Source: Heyndrickxia vini (GTDB lineage: Bacteria > Bacillota > Bacilli > Bacillales > Bacillaceae_C). Taken from it: DNA of 64,000 nucleotides. Where the stretch lies: contig NZ_CP065425.1 in NCBI RefSeq assembly GCF_016772275.1, positions 1,168,001 through 1,232,000 of the forward strand, given 5' to 3'. The notes beneath the pieces were generated by a model. It was not told where the DNA came from, searched no databases, and saw nothing but the letters and a program-made list of their open reading frames with translations. The position numbers were made by a program, and so were the translations under genes. Positions 1-7,953 of the stretch are shown here, piece by piece; within the stretch, counting starts at the first letter, position 1, and every line of letters starts with the position of its first letter.

Positions 1-1
1 T

Positions 2-100
2 TCGAAAAAATACTATATAAGAACAAATGTCGGCCTTGTTTCTTCCAAAGCCGTAAAAAACAAAACGACATGGACGTTTGAAAAAAGTGAAGCCAAATAA
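2..100 (+). CDS. DUF4352-like lipoprotein, 3' end only
   Basis: Only the last 32 codons lie in the window. They end in a stretch that reads YYIRTNVGLVSSKAVKNK and then TTWTFEKSEAK, which is almost the same as the C-terminus of the next gene (YYIRTISGLIASKTVKNN, then TVWSFKKSEAK). This is therefore the first of at least three tandem paralogues. Its signal peptide and body are outside the window, so lipoprotein status is inferred from the siblings. Function unknown; the family fold is an immunoglobulin-like extracellular domain. Confidence 0.8.
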   Translation, partial: SKKYYIRTNVGLVSSKAVKNKTTWTFEKSEAK

Positions 101-119
101 AATTAGGGGATACCATTCA

Positions 120-151
120 TTCTGTCTAGCAGTAAAAACTGTTAGACAGAA
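120..151. other. hairpin downstream of first lipoprotein gene
   Basis: A 13-nt arm at 120-132 pairs with 139-151 with one internal G-T pair. No run of T follows, so it is a poor intrinsic terminator. It may protect the 3' end of the message or be paired with the longer hairpin immediately downstream. Confidence 0.5.
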
Positions 152-155
152 AGTG

Positions 156-203
156 TTAATTCATCTAGTAAAATGAACGTCTTCGTTTTACTAGATGAAT
201 TAA
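156..203. repeat. AT-rich hairpin element, copy 1
   Basis: A perfect 18-bp inverted repeat (156-173 with 186-203) closes a 12-nt loop just upstream of the second lipoprotein gene. A related hairpin occurs at 928-979 before the third lipoprotein gene. The two share TTCATCTA, AAATGAA, CGTTT and ATGAA blocks at matching positions while the stem bases between differ in a pair-preserving way. No T-tract follows, so termination is unlikely. Confidence 0.65.
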
Positions 204-231
204 GACCAATCTTGGAGGTGTGGAGTATATA

Positions 232-882
232 ATGAGAAAAATAATGTGTTTTGTTATAGCTATAATCGTATGTTTCAGTATTTTATCAGCATGCCAATCT
301 TCTGATAACAACAAAAAGGCAAGTGATAAAGATAACGATAAAACCTCGCAAGTTAAGGAAAATGATTCAAATAAACTATCATCTAATAATGAAAAAGAAA
401 GTAAACAAGAAGATAATAGTAAAAATTCTTCTTCCACGGGGAATTTCAAAGATCAGGAAAATCTAAAAATAGGTGATACAGGCAAGGCAAAAAGTACAGT
501 TGGAAAATATGAAATAACTATTCATTCGATAAAAATGAAAGATGAAATTGAAGGCCAAGCACCGATGTTTGATCATCTATTTATAGCAGAAATCACTGTT
601 AAGAATATTGGCGATCAACCTATTGATGCAAAGGAACCGGTTGGTACATTGGAAATAACTGAAGATTTAAATGGATCGGGGTCCGGCGACGATTCACAGT
701 TTTTTAACAGCGTTAAAACCTTTGAGGGAACGATAGAACCCGGTAAAACTGTTACTGGTGAAGCAGTGTTTGACGGTAGAGAGGCCGATACTTATTACAT
801 TCGAACAATTAGTGGATTAATTGCATCAAAAACAGTAAAAAACAATACCGTTTGGAGCTTTAAAAAAAGCGAAGCTAAATAA
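232..882 (+). CDS. DUF4352-like lipoprotein (tandem paralogue 2)
   Basis: A secreted lipoprotein of 216 residues. The N-terminus has a short basic start, a hydrophobic stretch and a lipobox (LSAC) around residues 17-20, followed by a long polar, Asn/Lys/Ser-rich linker to about residue 75. The C-terminal ~140 residues begin at IGDTGKAKSTVGKYEITI and resemble the DUF4352 immunoglobulin-like domain. A GTG at 220 is possible, but ATG 232 gives the normal signal peptide. Neighbours are paralogues at 2-100 and 1073-1642; this copy has a linker about 30 residues longer. Its role is unknown. By position it may serve the pilus/secretion-like locus that begins at 1749. Confidence 0.8.
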   Translation: MRKIMCFVIAIIVCFSILSACQSSDNNKKASDKDNDKTSQVKENDSNKLSSNNEKESKQEDNSKNSSSTGNFKDQENLKIGDTGKAKSTVGKYEITIHSIKMKDEIEGQAPMFDHLFIAEITVKNIGDQPIDAKEPVGTLEITEDLNGSGSGDDSQFFNSVKTFEGTIEPGKTVTGEAVFDGREADTYYIRTISGLIASKTVKNNTVWSFKKSEAK

Positions 883-888
883 TTAAAC

Positions 889-922
889 TTTTCCGGCAGA
901 CCCTGCTAATACTGCCGGAAAA
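889..922. terminator. GC-rich hairpin after second lipoprotein gene
   Basis: An 11-bp stem, TTTTCCGGCAG at 889-899 with CTGCCGGAAAA at 912-922, lies just past the stop codon. The following bases are TGAGCTTTTATTT, so the T-tract is weak. It could be a leaky terminator or a 3' stabiliser between tandem lipoprotein genes. Confidence 0.5.
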
Positions 923-927
923 TGAGC

Positions 928-979
928 TTTTATTTCATCTAAATAAATGAATTGGATCGTTTATTTAAATGAAATAAAA
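928..979. repeat. AT-rich hairpin element, copy 2
   Basis: A 20-nt arm at 928-947 pairs with 960-979 with one mismatch around a 12-nt loop. It occupies the same place relative to the third lipoprotein gene as the 156-203 hairpin does to the second, and shares its sequence blocks. Duplication together with the gene is the simple explanation; the kept base-pairing suggests the structure matters. Confidence 0.6.
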
Positions 980-1072
980 ATTCATACGCTGAATTACCAT
1001 GGATTCAATTAGATTTTACAAATGACAAAAATGTAGGGCAAGAAGGGATTATTAAACGGAGGTTCATTACAA

Positions 1073-1642
1073 ATGAAAAAATTCTCAGTTATTGTTGGAG
1101 CATTGTTTTTAAGTTTCAGTATTTTATCAGCCTGTAATTCTTCAGGTGGCGAAAAGGGTAAATCAGAAGGAAATGATAATAAAGCTACTACTTCATCTGG
1201 TGAATTTAAAGATCAAACAAATCTTAAAATAGGTGAAACTGCAAAAGTGGAGAGCACAATAGGAAAATACGAAATTACGATAAATTCTGTGAAAATGAAG
1301 GATGAAATAGGTGGAGAAGCGTCTCAACTTGATCATTTTTTTGTGACTGAAATCTCTTTAAAAAATATTGGTGATCAACCAATAGATGCTTTAGATACAA
1401 TTGGTATCTTGGAATTAACAGAGGATTTAAAGGGATCGGGTTATTCGGATGTATCTGAATCTGTTAAGGTAAGCAACCCATTTTCAGGTGAAATAAAACC
1501 AGATCAAACTGTTACGGGGGAGGCAGTCTTTGAAGGCTTGGATTCAAACGAAAATTATATTCGAATTAGCCCTGGATTAATAGCAGCAAAAGGGGTTAAA
1601 AATAAAGCAATTTGGAAATTTGAAAAAGCCGAAGCAAAATAA
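1073..1642 (+). CDS. DUF4352-like lipoprotein (tandem paralogue 3)
   Basis: A 189-residue predicted lipoprotein with a good AGGTT-type ribosome site upstream, a hydrophobic signal and a lipobox (LSAC) at residues 18-21, then a short polar linker and a C-terminal DUF4352-like domain from about residue 50. Over that domain it matches the gene at 232-882 almost block for block (for example KIGETAKVESTIGKYEITI and IKPDQTVTGEAVFEG). The linker is much shorter than in its sibling. It is the last lipoprotein before the TadE-like gene. The function is unknown; an extracellular, membrane-tethered binding or scaffold protein is a guess. Confidence 0.8.
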   Translation: MKKFSVIVGALFLSFSILSACNSSGGEKGKSEGNDNKATTSSGEFKDQTNLKIGETAKVESTIGKYEITINSVKMKDEIGGEASQLDHFFVTEISLKNIGDQPIDALDTIGILELTEDLKGSGYSDVSESVKVSNPFSGEIKPDQTVTGEAVFEGLDSNENYIRISPGLIAAKGVKNKAIWKFEKAEAK

Positions 1643-1651
1643 TTAATCGTT

Positions 1652-1692
1652 TTCGGCAGGCCAGTTAAGTCTGCCTGAAAGATACCTCTTTT
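1652..1692 (+). terminator. terminator-like hairpin after the lipoprotein array
   Basis: TTCGGCAGG at 1652-1660 pairs imperfectly with CTGCCTGAA at 1671-1679, and a T-rich run follows at 1688-1692. It probably limits read-through from the lipoprotein array into the TadE-like gene, though only weakly. Confidence 0.45.
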
Positions 1693-1748
1693 TCCATCTA
1701 GAAATCCAATAATTTACTATCAATACCTAGAAAGGGGGCGAGGGAGAT

Positions 1749-2312
1749 ATGTTAAAGAAATTTAGAAAGGATGACGATGGAAGTTTAACATTGGAAGCAG
1801 CAATGGTGATGCCGATTTTTCTTTTATTTGTTGTGTTTTTGGCTACGATTATACGAATTTCCGTTGCCGATTTGGCGTTAAGAAATGCTGTCAATAATAC
1901 AGCAGAAATTCTTGCCACCCATGCGTATCCCGCCTATTTAGCAGAAAAAGCAGCAAAGTCCAAAATCGATGATACGATTAAGAACTACACACAAGATCAG
2001 TTTGATCTTGAACAGGCAACGAAGCTGGCAAAAGGCGTGCTAGAGAAATTCAATATTAATTTAATGGACTATGTATCTAGCATTTCAGGTGCTATTTTAA
2101 CCCCGGTCGTTAAAGAAAATTTTAAAGAGTCTAATAAAGATCAATTATTTAAGGAAAATTCATTGGAAATTAAAGTGGAACCCCCATCAACATTAGAAAA
2201 TTCATATATAGGTATCATAGGTACTTATCGGGTAAGTATTACCGCCCCATTTGTTAATAAAAAAATCACGTTACAAAAAAAGGCCTATGAACGTTTATGG
2301 ACAGGATCTTAA
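1749..2312 (+). CDS. TadE-like pseudopilin
   Basis: A 187-residue protein with a short basic leader (residues 1-11), then GSLTLEAAMVMPIF and a long hydrophobic helix to about residue 37. A glycine followed four residues later by Leu-Glu at the start of the helix is the prepilin-peptidase site layout, with Glu at position +5. In Tad/Flp pilus systems TadE and TadF are minor pseudopilins of this shape. The rest (residues 40-187) is an extracytoplasmic mixed domain with no motif I recognise. An AGGGGGCGAGGGAG ribosome site precedes ATG 1749. The prepilin peptidase needed to process it is the next gene, 15 bases downstream. Confidence 0.75.
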   Translation: MLKKFRKDDDGSLTLEAAMVMPIFLLFVVFLATIIRISVADLALRNAVNNTAEILATHAYPAYLAEKAAKSKIDDTIKNYTQDQFDLEQATKLAKGVLEKFNINLMDYVSSISGAILTPVVKENFKESNKDQLFKENSLEIKVEPPSTLENSYIGIIGTYRVSITAPFVNKKITLQKKAYERLWTGS

Positions 2313-2330
2313 TAGAAAGGAGGGAAATTG

Positions 2331-2852
2331 GTGCAGTTACATTTATATGATTATTTTCTATTTTTCTACCTATTAATTGCCCTATATTTAGATGTTAAAT
2401 ATAGCAAATTGCCGAACTGGTTAACGGTTTCGGGAATGGCATTTGGAATCATCTATCACCTTCTTACAAATGGCATACATGGTCTTATTTTTTCAATTGC
2501 TGGATTACTAGTTGCAGGACTTATATTTATTATATTGTATGTGTTTAAAGCTATCGGTGCGGGTGATGCCAAATTATTTGCTGCTATCGGTTCATTTATA
2601 GGGATTGAAATGGTTTTATATCTGGCTATGTATTCGATTGTTTTTGCGGGAATTATCGGTGTACTGATCTTATTATTCACAAAGACCTTTTTGAGAAAAT
2701 TAACTAATGCATTTATGGAAATTATGTCGTCTATCCTATCAAGTGATTTTCAATCACTGGAAGACTACAAGGTAAACAAAAGTACGAGGTTCCCATTCAT
2801 GTATGCAGTGATTCCGGCAGTCCTTACGACGTATTATTTCTTTTACATATAA
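2331..2852 (+). CDS. A24 family prepilin peptidase (TadV/CpaA-like)
   Basis: An integral membrane aspartyl peptidase that cleaves the leader of type IV pilin-like proteins. It is a short form of about 173 residues, without the N-terminal methylase domain of PilD, as is usual for Tad loci. Both catalytic aspartates are visible: the one in LDVKYSKLPN near residue 21 and the one in GAGDAKLF (GxGD motif) near residue 81. About six hydrophobic segments fill the sequence. The start is taken as GTG 2331, six bases after AGGAGGG; a TTG at 2328 would be too close to it. It likely processes the TadE-like protein just upstream. Confidence 0.85.
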   Translation: MQLHLYDYFLFFYLLIALYLDVKYSKLPNWLTVSGMAFGIIYHLLTNGIHGLIFSIAGLLVAGLIFIILYVFKAIGAGDAKLFAAIGSFIGIEMVLYLAMYSIVFAGIIGVLILLFTKTFLRKLTNAFMEIMSSILSSDFQSLEDYKVNKSTRFPFMYAVIPAVLTTYYFFYI

Positions 2853-2876
2853 AAAATTAGCTAGGAGGAGATAAAA

Positions 2877-4538
2877 ATGAAATCATCAATATATGGAATT
2901 GGTTATGATTTTTATCAAAAAAATGGTCATTACCTAATGCTTTACGAAAATCAAGGGGAACAATTATTAGGGGATGCACTTATTCCACTTCAAGTAAAAA
3001 TGATGCAATCCAATCAAATACCAAATATTCTTCCTCTTTCAATCGAAGAACTGGATTTCAATATACGGTTATATTATGACATAACATCCAAACGTAATTT
3101 ACAATCCTATTTAGACAATCATACACTTTCATCTTTTGATTTCTATCAACTATTTATAAATATCATTACAACGTTGGAACAAAGTAAATTGTATATGCTC
3201 AATGAACATCATTACATATTAAAAGAAGACTTTATCTTTATTGGTAAAGAAGTGAAACAACTCTATTTAACCTATTTACCTATCCAATCGTTTGAGAAGA
3301 AATCAAGTACGTTGGATGAGTTGAAAGAATTACTACTGCGGATTGTTAAGCAAGTTGAAAGTTTACAAGGAAGTGAACAAAAGCATATTTCCCAATATGT
3401 GGAGGATCCATCATTTAGTTTAGCAGGATTAAAGGAACTGTTAATCGATTTACAGAGGCTCCGTCCAACACCTTATACCAATTATCAAAATGGATTAGCA
3501 AATCAATCGATTCATTCGAATCAAATGAATACAGGAGTTCAAGGAAATTACGCGAACCAACCAAATGCCATAAGTCAGCAATCATCACCAGTACAAAATC
3601 AAGAAGTAAAAACAGATTCACAGCCACCGGCTAAAAAGAAGACAAAAGAAACGTTAAAAAAAGAAAAGCGCGGTTCAGCTTTTACGCAAAGACAAAAAGT
3701 ATATATTATTGTCCTTGGCCTGCTGGCATTAACAATTATTTGGAAGATTTTCGAAGCAGTTCCTACCCAAATGATGTTATTAGTATGTACTGTCTTATCT
3801 GTTGCTGTTCTTGTAATTGGTGCAATCTTGCTTTTGAAGAAGGGGCAAAGCACATTAGCAGCATCAGAAGCGGCTGCCTCTAATCAAGCAACGGAAAATC
3901 CAAATTTTCAACAAAATGTCCCATTACCAGTCGGTGCAATGAATAATCAAGCATTTGTGCCAAATCCTCAGCAATCTCAGTCATATTATGGGGGAAGTAC
4001 AACAAACATTCAAACAGCAACGAATATCATGGAACCTCCCGCGGTTCCTCCAATGACACAAACGGATAGTAAGCAAGCAAAGGTTGAAAAACCGATTCGA
4101 ATCAAACAAACCGAACAAAAGAAACTAAACCCTATTCGTGAAGAACAATCTTTTTCACTAGATACAAATTTACTAGTCGAAAATGACGATACCGTATTGT
4201 TAGCAGACGAGATGGATGATGACTTCGTTCAACCGATCGTTGAACCCTATTTGGAAGTAGATCGAAATGGGGAAGTTGAACATATTAAGTTAACAGAAGA
4301 TCATTTTATGATAGGCAGAAATGAAGCGGCAGTTGATTATGTAGAGGATAGTGTAGGGATTTCTCGAGTTCATTTAGAATTAATCAAAATTGATAATAGC
4401 TACGGTGTGAAGGATCTTGGATCAAGGAATGGAACGAAATTAAATGGAGAAACATTAATCCCATATAAAATCTATGCCTTAAACGAAGATGATTGTTTAA
4501 CTATCGGCAAAGTGGAATACCGATTTAAGTGGGAGTAG
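2877..4538 (+). CDS. DUF6382 and FHA domain membrane protein
   Basis: A 553-residue signalling adaptor. Residues 1 to about 195 match what I recall as DUF6382, a kinase-like region often joined to FHA domains. A Gln/Asn-rich linker leads to two hydrophobic segments near residues 272-290 and 299-322, then a second low-complexity linker. Residues ~469-553 form a classical FHA phosphothreonine-binding domain, with GRNEAAVDY, SRVHLEL and GSRNGTKLNG giving the conserved Gly-Arg, Ser-x-x-His and Asn-Gly residues. It sits immediately before a PP2C phosphatase and a Ser/Thr kinase, so it probably reads phosphorylation by that kinase. The DUF assignment is from memory. Confidence 0.82.
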   Translation: MKSSIYGIGYDFYQKNGHYLMLYENQGEQLLGDALIPLQVKMMQSNQIPNILPLSIEELDFNIRLYYDITSKRNLQSYLDNHTLSSFDFYQLFINIITTLEQSKLYMLNEHHYILKEDFIFIGKEVKQLYLTYLPIQSFEKKSSTLDELKELLLRIVKQVESLQGSEQKHISQYVEDPSFSLAGLKELLIDLQRLRPTPYTNYQNGLANQSIHSNQMNTGVQGNYANQPNAISQQSSPVQNQEVKTDSQPPAKKKTKETLKKEKRGSAFTQRQKVYIIVLGLLALTIIWKIFEAVPTQMMLLVCTVLSVAVLVIGAILLLKKGQSTLAASEAAASNQATENPNFQQNVPLPVGAMNNQAFVPNPQQSQSYYGGSTTNIQTATNIMEPPAVPPMTQTDSKQAKVEKPIRIKQTEQKKLNPIREEQSFSLDTNLLVENDDTVLLADEMDDDFVQPIVEPYLEVDRNGEVEHIKLTEDHFMIGRNEAAVDYVEDSVGISRVHLELIKIDNSYGVKDLGSRNGTKLNGETLIPYKIYALNEDDCLTIGKVEYRFKWE

Positions 4539-4544
4539 TAAGGA

Positions 4545-5489
4545 ATGATTTCTAATCAAAATTGGCAAATAGGGATTGCAACTCACACCGGTCCTGTCAA
4601 ACAAATCAATGAAGATGATTATTTTATTCAGACGATAGAAGATGCAGTTGGAAATGAATTTACGATAGTTGCCATTGCTGATGGTATGGGCGGTTATGAA
4701 CGTGGTGATGCAGCAAGTAAAATGGCGATTACAATTCTTGAACAATGGTGGGACAGAAACATTAAAAAGTTTTTAAAGAAGAAAAATTGTCTTCAACGGC
4801 TAATCACCGAAATGAACCAATTGTTCAATAAAATGAATAAGCAATTATTGCAGTATGGGACAAAGATTGGAACAACCTTCTCTATCTTAATGTTATATAA
4901 AGGAGACTATGCGATTTGCCATGTCGGAGATAGTAGAATATACCAATTTAAAGGTGGAAATGTTGGATTTCAAAACTTCTTCCGGGCATTAAGTGATAGA
5001 GAAGGAATGGAATTTTTGAAAAAGCAAAATACAGAAACACTGGAAACCGATGTGGAAATTGTTCAGCTAACAGAGGATCATTCTTGGGTGGAACAGCAAG
5101 TGAAAAAGGGAAAACTGACCAAGGAAGAAGCACGTAATCATCGGAAGCGCAATGTATTAACCCAATGTTTAGGAATTGAAAACGGTATTAATCCATGGGG
5201 ACAAATGGGTACCTATCAATCCAGTGATTTATTTTTATTATGTACGGACGGATTTTATTCAATGTTTTCCAATGATGAAATTGCGGACACGATTCTTGGT
5301 TTAGAGAAAGAATATACGGATCTGCAAACTTTAGCTGATTACTTAGTAAACTTAGCGAATTATACCGGGACAAAAGACAATATTACTGTCATTCTATTAC
5401 GAAACATATTTAATAAAGAAAATGACAACAACCAAAGTCACGATAAGTTTAACCTATTATCCTTTTTGAATCATAAACGTTGGAGTTAG
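4545..5489 (+). CDS. PP2C-type (PPM) serine/threonine phosphatase
   Basis: A 314-residue metal-dependent protein phosphatase, with the PPM motifs in order: a threonine-rich N-terminal strand and NEDDYF (first metal-binding acid), ADGMGGYERGDAAS (second metal site), GTTFS, VGDSRIYQF, LTEDHSWVEQQ, and finally CTDGFYSMF and TKDNITVILL with the last metal ligands. It lacks transmembrane segments and is likely cytoplasmic. The gene starts six bases after the FHA gene and overlaps the region just before the kinase start, so the three are almost surely one transcript. It should reverse phosphorylation by the kinase at 5495. An insertion around residues 145-185 is longer than in PrpC/Stp. Confidence 0.93.
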   Translation: MISNQNWQIGIATHTGPVKQINEDDYFIQTIEDAVGNEFTIVAIADGMGGYERGDAASKMAITILEQWWDRNIKKFLKKKNCLQRLITEMNQLFNKMNKQLLQYGTKIGTTFSILMLYKGDYAICHVGDSRIYQFKGGNVGFQNFFRALSDREGMEFLKKQNTETLETDVEIVQLTEDHSWVEQQVKKGKLTKEEARNHRKRNVLTQCLGIENGINPWGQMGTYQSSDLFLLCTDGFYSMFSNDEIADTILGLEKEYTDLQTLADYLVNLANYTGTKDNITVILLRNIFNKENDNNQSHDKFNLLSFLNHKRWS

Positions 5490-5494
5490 ATACT

Positions 5495-6421
5495 ATGGCC
5501 AAACATAATATTCATTTAGCCGAAGGAGATATTTTAAAGAACCAATATGAAATTATTCAACAAATCGGTTCAGGTGGAATGTCGGTCGTGTATCTGGCGA
5601 AAGAATGTAAAGAAGAAAACCGCCTTTGGGCGATAAAAGTAGCTGATATGGAGAAGAAGATTTCTAAAAGGCTATTTTCAGAGGCAAAAATATTAAGTGA
5701 ATTGGATCATCCTTCATTACCGAAAATTGCCGATTTTTTCTCTTCACCAGACAAAGAATTCTTTTATCTCGTTCAAGAATATGTTGAAGGTGAAACCTTG
5801 TATGAATGGTTCGAACAAAATGATTGTTTCATCGATGAAGAGACAGTCGTAAACATCTGCATCCAACTATGCGATGTTCTGCATTATTTACATTCAAGGA
5901 AACCATCCCCAATTATCTATCGGGATTTAAAACCAGCGAATATTATGATCACGAAAACGAGGGATATAAAGCTAATCGACTTTGGAATTGCACGAAAGTA
6001 CACGGAAAATAAAGCGAAGGACACATTACAAATAGGTACGGTCGGATTCGCGGCACCCGAGCAATTCGAAAAAAGACAATCGGATACGAGAACAGATCTG
6101 TTTTCATTAGGTGCATTAATGTACTACTTACTTTCCGGCGGCAAATATGTTTATATCACACAGAAACCTATTCAGTTTTTCCGAAAGCAATTACCAAAAA
6201 GCTTAAAGAAATGTATTCATTTACTAGTAAAATCAAACCCGAATGAGCGAATTCAAACGGCCGGGGAAGTAAAAGACTATCTAAAAAAAACGCAAATGCA
6301 GCTTGCTAAAGGAAAAAATCATTCATTAAAAAAGGGTTTGTTAATTTCGAAATATGTATTTTCTATATTTTTTTTCATCGGTGTAATTGTTTATATTGCC
6401 TACGACCAATTTCATAAATAA
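5495..6421 (+). CDS. membrane-anchored Ser/Thr protein kinase
   Basis: A Hanks-type kinase of 308 residues. Visible are the glycine loop (IGSGGMSVVYLAK), the ATP-anchoring lysine in WAIKVAD, the catalytic loop YRDLKPANIM and the DFG motif in LIDFGIARKY, then APEQF and the conserved arginine subdomains. One hydrophobic segment near residues 281-306 is followed by only a few residues, so the kinase faces the cytoplasm with no external PASTA sensor, unlike PrkC. ATG 5495 is chosen over TTG 5480 because the latter lies inside the phosphatase stop region. The FHA protein and the phosphatase next door are its likely partners. Confidence 0.93.
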   Translation: MAKHNIHLAEGDILKNQYEIIQQIGSGGMSVVYLAKECKEENRLWAIKVADMEKKISKRLFSEAKILSELDHPSLPKIADFFSSPDKEFFYLVQEYVEGETLYEWFEQNDCFIDEETVVNICIQLCDVLHYLHSRKPSPIIYRDLKPANIMITKTRDIKLIDFGIARKYTENKAKDTLQIGTVGFAAPEQFEKRQSDTRTDLFSLGALMYYLLSGGKYVYITQKPIQFFRKQLPKSLKKCIHLLVKSNPNERIQTAGEVKDYLKKTQMQLAKGKNHSLKKGLLISKYVFSIFFFIGVIVYIAYDQFHK

Positions 6422-6452
6422 GTACAACTGTTAAAAACAAGGAGGCTTTCGA

Positions 6453-7916
6453 ATGGCAGAGAGAATTAAGCTGCCCCACGGTGTATTACAGAAAAATGAT
6501 CATGAGCTAATTGTCGAAATTCCATTGAAAAATACAAAAGTAATTGAAGCGGAGCAATTAATGGAATTAACGAAATCAGATTCTTTGTTCTTAGCTTGCC
6601 AGAAACAGGAGATAAAAGAATCAACGATTTATTTATGCTATACACTACCAAATGGTTATAAACCATTGCAGCAATATACTGGGGCAGCATTGAAAACAAA
6701 AATAAAGATCGCTAAAGAAATTATGCAAATCCAAAAAATTCAAGGAACACAATTTACTACCTATATTCATCCGGATAATATTTATGCTAATTCTTCAGGA
6801 GACGTAAAGTTTGTCCATAGAGGGATACGTTCGGTGCTTCCACCTGAATTGGAAGATGGAAAGGCATTTGTTTTCCACATTAAATGTTTGATTATCTCAC
6901 TTTTTACTGGAAAATCTTTTGCTGAGCTTGTTAATAAAGGACTAACAAATATAACGGTCAAACATTCTTTTGTTAAAGATTTAGGAAAGGCTAAATCGTT
7001 GTCAGAAATTGAGAACATCCTTTCTTCTAACGTACAAGTGCAAGAAGCAGAGCAAAAAATAATAAAAGATAGCAAGCCTGTTGAGAAATTAAGTAAAACA
7101 AATGATAAAATAAACGACCAAAATTTATCTGAAATAAAGCCGCATAAAGAACAGGATAAGCAACAAATAACGAAGGAAAATAAAAAATGGGCTACACCGT
7201 TCAGCTTCTTATTGATCGGTCTTCTTATTGGTATCGTAATTATGTATATGGGCCAAGTCAAACCAAATTCGAATGCGCTTGCCTCAAGTAATGATGATAA
7301 AAAATCGGTAGAAAAAAAGCTAGTGATGGTAAACGCGGAAAAGGATCGGCAAGAACAGCTACTAGCAGCATATAGACTTTTGGCTGATGGAAAAAATGAT
7401 GAAGCCATAAAGAAACTGGCAAGTATAAAGAATCTATCTGACGAAGATCAACAATTGCTTGTAAGGGAATATATGAAACAAAATACCCCAGAAAGCTTAA
7501 GAAAAGCAGCGATGTTATCTAATGAGTTTAATGATGAGATTGCAGCAAAACTAGTAGCACTTAACACAGAAGAATCCAAGAAAGTTTTGCTGAATTTACA
7601 ATCTGATTCACCATCTATCCAAATTGAACAGGCATGGCTAAAAAAAGAGTATGATACGGTCACCCAAATAGCCGAACAGCAGCCAAAAAGTAACAAGCGG
7701 GCAAAAACATTAGCGATCAATAGTTATCTTGAATTAGGAAAGACAAAAGAAGCAGAAGGGCTCGCTAAAGAAATTGGTGACATCCCACTACAAATTAAAG
7801 CGAAAGAACAAGAAATAAAAAGTATTAAAGATGACAAAAAGAAATCAAAAAAGCAAAAGGAAAAAGAAATAAAGGAAATTAATAAATCAATAGAGAAATT
7901 GAAAAAAAAGAAATAG
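6453..7916 (+). CDS. EssB/YukC-like type VII secretion membrane protein
   Basis: A 487-residue protein with the layout of EssB/YukC: a cytoplasmic pseudokinase-like N-terminal region (about 1-215), a charged linker, one transmembrane helix near residues 248-268 (FSFLLIGLLIGIVIMYMG), and a helical extracellular C-terminus. The sequence from KTKIKIAKEIMQIQ to FVHRGIRSVLPP is typical of the family. The end is a lysine/glutamate-rich coiled coil, longer than in YukC. EssB is a core membrane part of the Firmicutes type VII system, yet no WXG100 protein or EssC ATPase is visible here. It is placed instead behind pilus-type genes and a kinase/phosphatase pair. A clear AAGGAGG site precedes it. Confidence 0.78.
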   Translation: MAERIKLPHGVLQKNDHELIVEIPLKNTKVIEAEQLMELTKSDSLFLACQKQEIKESTIYLCYTLPNGYKPLQQYTGAALKTKIKIAKEIMQIQKIQGTQFTTYIHPDNIYANSSGDVKFVHRGIRSVLPPELEDGKAFVFHIKCLIISLFTGKSFAELVNKGLTNITVKHSFVKDLGKAKSLSEIENILSSNVQVQEAEQKIIKDSKPVEKLSKTNDKINDQNLSEIKPHKEQDKQQITKENKKWATPFSFLLIGLLIGIVIMYMGQVKPNSNALASSNDDKKSVEKKLVMVNAEKDRQEQLLAAYRLLADGKNDEAIKKLASIKNLSDEDQQLLVREYMKQNTPESLRKAAMLSNEFNDEIAAKLVALNTEESKKVLLNLQSDSPSIQIEQAWLKKEYDTVTQIAEQQPKSNKRAKTLAINSYLELGKTKEAEGLAKEIGDIPLQIKAKEQEIKSIKDDKKKSKKQKEKEIKEINKSIEKLKKKK

Positions 7917-7953
7917 ACTACTAGAAAAGCGGCTTGAAAGGATGTCCCTGTTT

